Shown here: positions 1 through 5,100 of the stretch, one piece after another | How the letters are laid out: each line of letters starts with the position of its first letter | Numbering within the stretch: the stretch's first letter is position 1 | Assembly: GCA_934454525.1 (NCBI GenBank) | Contig: CAKSFM010000030.1 | Span: 1 to 10,620 of the forward strand | Source of the DNA: an uncultured Clostridia bacterium | Lineage (GTDB): Bacteria > Bacillota > Clostridia > UMGS1883 | DNA length: 10,620 bases | Reading direction: 5' to 3' | Program-made: the position numbers and the translations under genes | Notes under the pieces: generated by a model | What the model was told of the DNA's origin: nothing | Seen by the model: the letters and a program-made list of their open reading frames with translations, nothing else | Database searches by the model: none

Positions 1-230
1 AACCTCTGCTGTAAATATTATATCATCAGTGCAAGCCGCCCAATCGGCTTGCTTCACACCGATTCAATATTTACATCAATTACAAACACGGAGGTGTTTG
101 GTAACCTCTGATGTAAATATTATATCATCAGTGCAAGCCGCGAATCGGCTTGCTTCACACCGATTCAATATTTACATCGATTACAAACACGGAGGTGTTT
201 GGTAACCTCTGCTGTAAATATTATATCATC
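1..230. repeat. Tandem array of about 101-bp units with nested palindromes
   Basis: Copies begin at 1, 103 and 204 with AACCTCTG, so the period is 102 and then 101 bases. The third copy is cut after 27 bases, at 230. The two full copies are almost identical. In copy 2 an outer stem pairs 110-121 with 167-178 (12 bp perfect). An inner stem GCAAGCCG/CGGCTTGC pairs 133-140 with 146-153. A separate hairpin CAAACAC/GTGTTTG pairs 184-190 with 195-201 around GGAG. Copy 1 has the same inner stem at 31-38/45-52 and the same hairpin at 83-89/94-100. No convincing reading frame runs through the array. It lies downstream of gpr and probably continues left of the window. Its function is unknown; a repeated structured RNA or a MITE-type intergenic repeat are both possible. 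Confidence 0.85.
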
Positions 231-231
231 T

Positions 232-244
232 GCCGCTGCGCGGC
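232..244. other. Short GC-rich hairpin at the repeat array edge
   Basis: GCCGC and GCGGC pair around a TGC loop, directly after the truncated third repeat copy and 30 bases beyond the gpr stop codon. It sits where a gpr terminator would be expected. On the gpr (minus) strand no T-tract follows the stem, so it does not fit a standard rho-independent terminator. It may only mark the junction where the array ends. Confidence 0.3.
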
Positions 245-273
245 GCAACTGTTTTTTCGCACTCCACGGTTCA

Positions 274-1203
274 TTAAAGAAACATATCTCCGTGAAGTGC
301 AAGGTTTATTCCCCCTGCAATTATTTTCGCCGCCTGTTCGCTTATAACATCAACATTGTTCGGAGTTATAACCTGATTCATTTCGTTCTCCGTCAGAACT
401 TCTTTAATAACCTCGGTGCGCTCATCTTCTCCGATTGAGGAAAGCGCCTTGTAAAGCTCCGAACCGCCGCTTTCCCTGATGTGCTCCGCCATTACCGAAA
501 AAACATCGCCGGCAACCGTTGCCGCGTCCGACACCATCGGAATACCGATTGCTATAACGGGAACACCGAGCGTTTTTTCCGAAAGTTCTTTTCGGTTGTT
601 CCCCACGCCGCTGCCGGGATTAATTCCGGTGTCGGCAATCTGAACCGTTGTGCCGAGGCGGCTCAGTTTCCGCGAGGCAAGCGCATCCACCGCAATGATA
701 AGATCAGGCTTAATCCTGTCCGCTATTCCCGTGACTATTTCCCCGGTTTCAATTCCCGTTATTCCGAGCACCCCCGGCACAACTGCACTTACCGGGCGAA
801 AATCGAATTCAAAGCGTTCGTCTTTTATTTCTTTCATATGGCGCGTGACAAACAGTTTATCGATTGTCTTCGGGCCTACCGAGTCCGGTGTTATTCTGCG
901 GTTTCCGAGTCCGACAACCAGCGCCGATGCATGTTCTCCGAGCGTGATTATTTTTTTCAGCTCATCACTCAGCGCATGTGCTCCCCGGTCACAAACATCC
1001 TCATTTTCAAAGTCCATGTTATCAAGCTCTATCGTGATATAGTTCCCGATAGGCTTTCCGATTTTCAGTGCGCCCTCAGCCGATGTTATTTTAACCGATG
1101 TTACCGTAACGCCGTCAGAGTCAGTTTTATTACTTTCAACGCCCGATATTTCTCCGGCATACATTTCACGCATTTCAAGTGCAAGATCGGTTCTTATGCT
1201 CAT
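274..1203 (-). CDS. gpr: Germination protease GPR (spore protease, peptidase family A25)
   Basis: GPR degrades the small acid-soluble proteins (SASP) that coat spore DNA, releasing amino acids during germination; it is made in the forespore as a zymogen. The 309-residue product shows the family hallmarks: RTDLALE near the N-terminus, VVGLGN at 96-101, ITPDSVGP with Asp107, VTRH, RPVSAVVPGVLGITGIET, AVDALASR with Asp173, and DTGINPGSGVGN. Asp107 and Asp173 match the two catalytic aspartates described for Bacillus GPR (Asp127 and Asp193, same 66-residue spacing). The start at 1203 is preferred over an in-frame ATG at 1278, because the latter has no ribosome binding site and would overlap the upstream gene. 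The 1203 start has a GGGAAGGGG stretch upstream and lies one base after that gene's stop (TGAGATG). With this start the propeptide before the Arg-Thr processing site is only four residues. Confidence 0.96.
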   Translation of the reverse strand: MSIRTDLALEMREMYAGEISGVESNKTDSDGVTVTSVKITSAEGALKIGKPIGNYITIELDNMDFENEDVCDRGAHALSDELKKIITLGEHASALVVGLGNRRITPDSVGPKTIDKLFVTRHMKEIKDERFEFDFRPVSAVVPGVLGITGIETGEIVTGIADRIKPDLIIAVDALASRKLSRLGTTVQIADTGINPGSGVGNNRKELSEKTLGVPVIAIGIPMVSDAATVAGDVFSVMAEHIRESGGSELYKALSSIGEDERTEVIKEVLTENEMNQVITPNNVDVISEQAAKIIAGGINLALHGDMFL

Positions 1204-1204
1204 C

Positions 1205-1378
1205 TCAGTCAGCGCCCCTTCCCGCTTCTTCCGCGTCGTTTCCGTAATCCCATTCTCCGTCATCGTAAATATCGCCATCGGTAATTTCGCGGTAAGCGCG
1301 GTGCAAAATCAAAAGTTCCAGCGGATCGGTCAATCCCTCACCCGGCAAATTGTTATTAAAAGGTATGTCTTTTTTCAT
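1205..1378 (-). CDS. 57-residue acidic protein of unknown function, coupled to gpr
   Basis: I do not recognise this protein. It starts at ATG 1378, seven bases after a strong GGAGGAG site (1386-1392), which rules out the longer reading frame beginning at 1471. It ends one base before the gpr start, so the two are probably translationally coupled. The N-terminus is MKKDIPFNNNLPGEGLTDP, followed by a short likely helix (LELLILHRAYREI) and an acidic tail rich in Asp, Glu and Gly (DGDIYDDGEWDYGNDAEE). There is no signal peptide, membrane segment or cysteine. Position and coupling suggest co-expression with GPR in the forespore. Whether it acts on GPR, on SASP, or simply shares the transcript cannot be told from sequence. 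Confidence 0.75.
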   Translation of the reverse strand: MKKDIPFNNNLPGEGLTDPLELLILHRAYREITDGDIYDDGEWDYGNDAEEAGRGAD

Positions 1379-1401
1379 AAAATTTCTCCTCCATTCGAAA
1401 A

Positions 1402-1430
1402 TATTATTTCCCGTTATCCGCAAATATTGC
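1402..1430 (-). promoter_or_regulatory. Possible sigma-G-type promoter for the small ORF and gpr
   Basis: On the minus strand CAATA (1425-1429) and AATAATA (1402-1408) lie 16 bases apart. They resemble the sigma-G pattern (GHATR, then CATNNTA) at 4/5 and 6/7 positions. Transcription would begin close to 1395, just before the GGAGGAG site, giving a very short leader. gpr is a known sigma-G target in Bacillus, which is why this was looked for; the match alone is weak. Confidence 0.25.
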
Positions 1431-1459
1431 ACCGCCGCACAATTTTCCGCACGAAAAAA

Positions 1460-1770
1460 GCGGCAGAGCATTAGCCACAGCCCGATAAGGAAGTATTGCC
1501 CTGCTAAACATCTTTTTTGCGAATTTCTGCGTTAAAAAAGGCTCGGAATCCGACAGGATTACTCGCTTTTTTGCCTTGAACTTCATCAAAAAATATTGTT
1601 TACAGGGTGCAAAGCAGTTTTGAAGGTCGGAATTTAAGATTTAGACAAGAAAATAGGCGGTCGTAATACTGACGTATACGACCGCCTATTTACGAAGTAT
1701 AAACTTAAAGAACGGCTTTCAAAACCAATACTTCCTTATCGGGTTGTGGCTTTAATCTCAGCTCTGCCGC
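1460..1770. mobile_element. MITE-like non-coding element with terminal inverted repeats
   Basis: The ends carry GCGGCAGAGC (1460-1469) and its exact complement (1761-1770). Just inside, 1474-1498 and 1726-1750 are complementary at 24 of 25 positions; the right arm carries a few extra bases between these two blocks. Further pairing continues inward: GTTTTGAAGG near 1617 matches the complement of the CTTTCAAAAC stretch ending near 1724. At the centre is a perfect 15-bp stem (1651-1665/1677-1691). The left half also holds an inserted hairpin, about 1534-1572, made of A6/T6 ends and CGGAATCC/GGATTACTCG-like arms. No credible protein is encoded; short frames across it are by-products of the palindrome. 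Length, terminal repeats and lack of a transposase fit a MITE or similar intergenic repeat. A target duplication could not be identified with confidence. It fills most of the 420-base gap between two minus-strand genes. Confidence 0.65.
1644..1691 (-). terminator. Likely rho-independent terminator for DUF6514, inside the MITE-like element
   Basis: A perfect 15-bp stem (1677-1691 with 1651-1665, loop of 11) contains the GC-rich core GGCGGTCG. On the minus strand it is followed by TATTTTCTTG. This is strong enough to stop transcription leaving DUF6514 and would insulate the gpr unit. On the plus strand the trailing T-tract is too short. Confidence 0.55.
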
Positions 1771-1798
1771 CTTTTCATTTTATTAATTTGTAAATAAG

Positions 1799-2110
1799 CT
1801 ACATTGCTTCTTCGGATATGTAATCATATATTACATCCGCAAGTGAAACCGGCGTTACGCTTGTTTTGCAAAGCAAATCAATAAACTGCTCAGCCTCATA
1901 CTTGTCAATAAAAACGTCTTCAATCACTTTCTTCTCTTTTACGGTTCTGCTGTCGGGAAGCTGAGTATACATTTCAATTCCGACGCCGTAAGTTGTTCTT
2001 CCGAATTCATTTTCACTCGGTTTTCTTTCGGTGGTAAAATAGTACAGCACTATTCTGTCACCCATGGAGCTTGTTGCTTCACATTCTCTGACATATGCAG
2101 GTTCTGCCAT
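1799..2110 (-). CDS. DUF6514 family protein
   Basis: A 103-residue protein that I assign to DUF6514, a small Clostridia family of unknown function. Features that fit are the N-terminal strand region ending YYFTTERKP, the central YGVGIEMYTQ, and the C-terminal part with EDVFIDKYEAEQFIDLLC, then TPVSLADVIYDYI. The start at 2110 is supported by GGAGGG nine bases upstream. No signal peptide, membrane segment or catalytic motif is visible, so it is probably a soluble cytoplasmic protein. It stands alone on the minus strand, divergent from ygiQ, with a hairpin terminator downstream inside the MITE-like element. The family name is from memory of the pattern and should be confirmed by an HMM search. 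Confidence 0.75.
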   Translation of the reverse strand: MAEPAYVRECEATSSMGDRIVLYYFTTERKPSENEFGRTTYGVGIEMYTQLPDSRTVKEKKVIEDVFIDKYEAEQFIDLLCKTSVTPVSLADVIYDYISEEAM

Positions 2111-2167
2111 GATAAATTTCCCTCCATCTTAATTTTGCCTTTTTGGCTCTTTTTTCGAACGAATATA

Positions 2168-2196
2168 ATGATACCACGTACTTTACGGCTTTTCCA
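2168..2196 (-). promoter_or_regulatory. Possible sigma-A promoter for the DUF6514 gene
   Basis: On the minus strand TGGAAA (2191-2196) is followed after 17 bases by TATCAT (2168-2173), preceded by TGG (2174-2176), an extended -10 form. It lies about 58 bases upstream of the start codon at 2110. The rest of the 2111-2445 spacer (about 335 bases) is T-rich on the plus strand and shows no gene; shadow frames there lack ribosome binding sites. Confidence 0.4.
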
Positions 2197-2376
2197 TAGT
2201 TGTTTTTTTCGCCGGTGTCCATATATCAGTTTACAATATTTTACAACGGACTGCAAGTGCTTTATTTGTAATTTTTCCTCGATGGCTTGCACAAGTTTTA
2301 ATACTTTTGTAATACATTTTCATGCACCTCCCATAATATTCGTTTTTTTAAGTATTTATGCAACTCATCATCTGTC

Positions 2377-2421
2377 GTAAAAATTTTTTTACTTGAAATA
2401 AGACCTGTAATATATTATAAT
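2377..2421 (+). promoter_or_regulatory. Sigma-A promoter of the ygiQ-folD-topoisomerase operon, with abutting A/T palindrome
   Basis: TTGAAA (2393-2398) and a perfect TATAAT (2416-2421) are separated by 17 bases. The expected start of transcription is about 15-20 bases before the ygiQ ribosome binding site AAGGAG (2432-2437). Directly upstream of the -35 is a palindrome, GTAAAAA and TTTTTAC flanking TT (2377-2392). It could act as an A/T-rich UP element or as an operator. Confidence 0.75.
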
Positions 2422-2445
2422 TACGTTTGGTAAGGAGTTAGAACC

Positions 2446-4332
2446 ATGAAATACGATTTTCTGCCCGTTTCAAAAAAGGATATGAACAGGCTCGGCTGGG
2501 ATTACTATGATTTCCTTTTTATCTCAGGCGATGCATACGTTGACCACCCGTCATTCGGCATGGCAATTTTGTCTCGCTTGCTTGAAAGTGAGGGATATCG
2601 GGTGTGCATCTGCGCTCAGCCTGCACCAAACGATGTTAAAGCAATGGAACGCTACGGTATTCCGCGGCTGGGGGTGTTTATATCCGGTGGAGTTATAGAT
2701 TCAATGGTTAACCATTACACTGCTGCGAAAAAAAAGCGCAGCAGTGACGTATATTCTCCCGGCGGGCGCAGCGGTTTGCGCCCCGACAGATGCACAATCG
2801 CTTATTCAAAGCTTGTGCGCCGCGCCTTCGGCGATGATATGCCAATCATAATCGGCGGAACGGAGGCAAGTCTGCGCCGTTTCGCTCATTATGACTACTG
2901 GAGCGACAGCGTTATGAAAAGTATACTTTTCGATTCCGGCGCCGATTTAATATCTTTCGGAATGGGCGAACGCTCGGTTATTGAAATTGCGGACAAACTT
3001 GCCGATGGTATTCCTCCGCGGCACATAACAAACATTCGCGGAACCTGCTATATCTCTGATAAATGTCCGAAAAATGCGGTTGAGCTTCCCTCTTTTGAAG
3101 AGGTTTCATCGGATAAGGAGGCATATGCGCGCGCCGCCGCGATTCAGTATTACGAGCAGGACGCGGTGCGCGGAAATACTCTTGCACAGAAATGCGGCGA
3201 TAAATACCTTGTTCAGAACCGCCAGGCGCTTCCGCTCTCACAAAAGGAAATGGATCGTGTGTATTCTCTCGGTTATATGCGCGCCGCGCATCCGTCATAT
3301 GATGAGTCCGGTGGTATTCCGGCGCTTGAGGAGGTTAAGTTTTCAATTACCTCATCGCGCGGCTGCTTCGGCAGCTGTTCTTTCTGCGCACTGACATTTC
3401 ACCAGGGCAGAGTGATTCAGTCGCGCAGCCATGCTTCAATTTTGGCGGAAGCTGAAAAGTTTGTCTATGACCCCGATTTTAAGGGGTATATTCACGATGT
3501 CGGAGGTCCGACTGCCAATTTTCGAAAACCTGCCTGCCAAAAGCAGCTGACAAAAGGCACCTGCCGCGACCGCCAGTGTCTTTACCCGAATATCTGTCCG
3601 AACGCGGAGGTTGATCACCGCGATTATCTTGAACTTTTGCGCCGGCTGAGGCAGATTCGCGGAGTTAAAAAGGTATTTGTACGCAGCGGAATAAGGTACG
3701 ATTACCTCATCGCCGATAAGGATGATGAATTCTTCCGCGAGCTTTGCAGGTTTCATGTCAGCGGTCAGCTTAAAGTTGCGCCCGAGCATATATCGGACAA
3801 TGTTCTCCGGTATATGGGAAAACCCGGCGTTAAGATTTATGAAAAATTCAGCAATAAGTTTTACAGTATAAATAAAGAGATAGGAAAAGAACAGTATCTT
3901 GTTCCATACCTTATGTCAAGCCACCCGGGAAGCACACTTGACGATGCGATAAAGCTTGCGCTGTATCTCAGGCAGCACAATATCCGCCCCGAACAGGTGC
4001 AGGACTTCTACCCCACCCCGGGAACGCTTTCAACAGCGATGTTTTACACGGGTATCGACCCGAGAACAATGAAAAAGGTATATGTACCGCGCAGCAGCCA
4101 TGAAAAGGCAATGCAGCGCGCTCTATTGCAGTCATCGCGGCCCGAAAACAGACCGCTTGTGCGCGAAGCGCTGATCCGCGCCAAGCGTACCGACCTGATT
4201 GGTTTCGGCAGCGGCTGCTTAATAAAACCCGAAAGGAGAAATGAACATGGCGGCACAGATTTTAGACGGAAAGGCACTGTCAGCAAAAATAAAGGAGGAT
4301 TTGGCAGAGGAAATAAAGGAAAAAGGCATTAA
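2446..4332 (+). CDS. YgiQ family radical SAM protein (UPF0313)
   Basis: A 628-residue protein of the YgiQ family, whose reaction is not established. The N-terminal region has the typical opening FLPVSKKDMNRLGWDYYDFL and the segment GDAYVDHPSFGMAILSRLLE. The radical SAM core carries the [4Fe-4S]-binding cysteines Cys307, Cys311 and Cys314 (RGCFGSCSFC), followed by HQGRVIQSRS. Downstream are a second cysteine-rich stretch (CQKQLTKGTC, CLYPNICPN), KVAPEHIS and PYLMSSHPG, all usual for the family, and a C-terminal YgiQ-specific part ending with DLIGFG and LIKPERR. AAGGAG eight bases upstream fixes the start. The last ~28 residues, rich in Lys, Arg and Gly, are encoded inside the start of folD. 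Length is normal for the family. It probably leads an operon with folD and a topoisomerase subunit. Confidence 0.93.
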   Translation: MKYDFLPVSKKDMNRLGWDYYDFLFISGDAYVDHPSFGMAILSRLLESEGYRVCICAQPAPNDVKAMERYGIPRLGVFISGGVIDSMVNHYTAAKKKRSSDVYSPGGRSGLRPDRCTIAYSKLVRRAFGDDMPIIIGGTEASLRRFAHYDYWSDSVMKSILFDSGADLISFGMGERSVIEIADKLADGIPPRHITNIRGTCYISDKCPKNAVELPSFEEVSSDKEAYARAAAIQYYEQDAVRGNTLAQKCGDKYLVQNRQALPLSQKEMDRVYSLGYMRAAHPSYDESGGIPALEEVKFSITSSRGCFGSCSFCALTFHQGRVIQSRSHASILAEAEKFVYDPDFKGYIHDVGGPTANFRKPACQKQLTKGTCRDRQCLYPNICPNAEVDHRDYLELLRRLRQIRGVKKVFVRSGIRYDYLIADKDDEFFRELCRFHVSGQLKVAPEHISDNVLRYMGKPGVKIYEKFSNKFYSINKEIGKEQYLVPYLMSSHPGSTLDDAIKLALYLRQHNIRPEQVQDFYPTPGTLSTAMFYTGIDPRTMKKVYVPRSSHEKAMQRALLQSSRPENRPLVREALIRAKRTDLIGFGSGCLIKPERRNEHGGTDFRRKGTVSKNKGGFGRGNKGKRH

Positions 4333-5083
4333 ACCGGGACTTGCCGTCATTATTGTCGGGGACGACCCTGCAAGCAGGGTTTATGTTAATAACAAGAAAA
4401 AGGCATGCGGAGTTTGCGGAATTTATTCCGAGGAACACGCTCTTCCCGAAAGCACAACCGAAGATGAGCTGCTTTCGCTGATAGCTTCACTTAACAAGCG
4501 CAGTGACATACACGGAATTCTGGTTCAGCTGCCTCTCCCGAAAGGAATCGACAGCGAAAAGGTGCTGCTTGCAATCGATCACCGCAAGGATGTTGACGCA
4601 TTTCATCCCGTCAATGTGGGAAAAATAATGATCGGCGATTATGATTTTCTTCCCTGTACGCCTGCCGGCGTTATGGAGCTGATTCATCTGACGGGAATTG
4701 AAGTAAGCGGAAAGGAATGTGTTGTTGTCGGGCGCAGCAATATTGTCGGAAAGCCGCAGGCAATGCTTCTTTTGCATGAAAACGGCACTGTGACGATTTG
4801 CCACAGCCGCACGAAAAATCTTGCCGAGGTATGCCGCCGTGCCGACATACTTGTTGCGGCAGTCGGAAAGCCGCACTTTATTACCGCCGATATGGTAAAG
4901 GACGGAGCGGTTGTAATTGATGTCGGCATGAACAGGGTTGACGGAAAGCTCTGCGGCGATGTTGATTTTGACGAAGTGAGCAAAAAAGCCTCCGCAATAA
5001 CGCCGGTACCCGGCGGCGTCGGTCCGATGACGATTGCGATGCTTATGAAAAATACTGTTCGCGCGGCACAGCTTGCGGACTGA
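4247..5083 (+). CDS. folD: Bifunctional methylenetetrahydrofolate dehydrogenase / methenyltetrahydrofolate cyclohydrolase
   Basis: FolD interconverts 5,10-methylene-THF, 5,10-methenyl-THF and 10-formyl-THF in the cytoplasm, supplying one-carbon units for purines, formyl-Met and, in acetogens, the methyl branch of the Wood-Ljungdahl pathway. The 278-residue protein has the usual length. Visible motifs are VGDDPASRVYVNNKKKAC with Tyr46 and catalytic Lys50, GILVQLPLP with Gln94, KDVDAFHP with Asp117, CTPAGVMEL, the dinucleotide-binding VVVGRSNIVGKP, ICHSRT, VIDVGMN and the closing TPVPGGVGPMT. The start at 4247 is chosen over ATG 4241 because AAGGAG (4233-4238) is eight bases away from the former and only two from the latter. 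The 5' end overlaps ygiQ by 86 bases in another frame; the next gene follows after 17 bases. Confidence 0.97.
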   Translation: MAAQILDGKALSAKIKEDLAEEIKEKGIKPGLAVIIVGDDPASRVYVNNKKKACGVCGIYSEEHALPESTTEDELLSLIASLNKRSDIHGILVQLPLPKGIDSEKVLLAIDHRKDVDAFHPVNVGKIMIGDYDFLPCTPAGVMELIHLTGIEVSGKECVVVGRSNIVGKPQAMLLLHENGTVTICHSRTKNLAEVCRRADILVAAVGKPHFITADMVKDGAVVIDVGMNRVDGKLCGDVDFDEVSKKASAITPVPGGVGPMTIAMLMKNTVRAAQLAD

Positions 5084-5100
5084 TTAAACCGGAGGGAAAA

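Noticed and set aside
1..230. The left array as a CRISPR
   Set aside because: The units are direct copies over their whole length of about 101 bp, with no variable spacers.
481..1284. A 267-codon plus-strand frame opposite gpr
   Set aside because: It is antisense to a clear gpr gene, is rich in Arg, Cys and His as antisense frames of such genes often are, and has no ribosome binding site.
1404..1589. A 61-codon minus-strand frame across the left half of the MITE-like element
   Set aside because: It lies within the palindromic arm and inserted hairpin, has no ribosome binding site, and overlaps the start region of the gpr unit.
2050..2292. An 80-codon minus-strand frame overlapping the start of DUF6514
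   Set aside because: It overlaps a better supported gene in another frame and lacks a ribosome binding site at its ATG.
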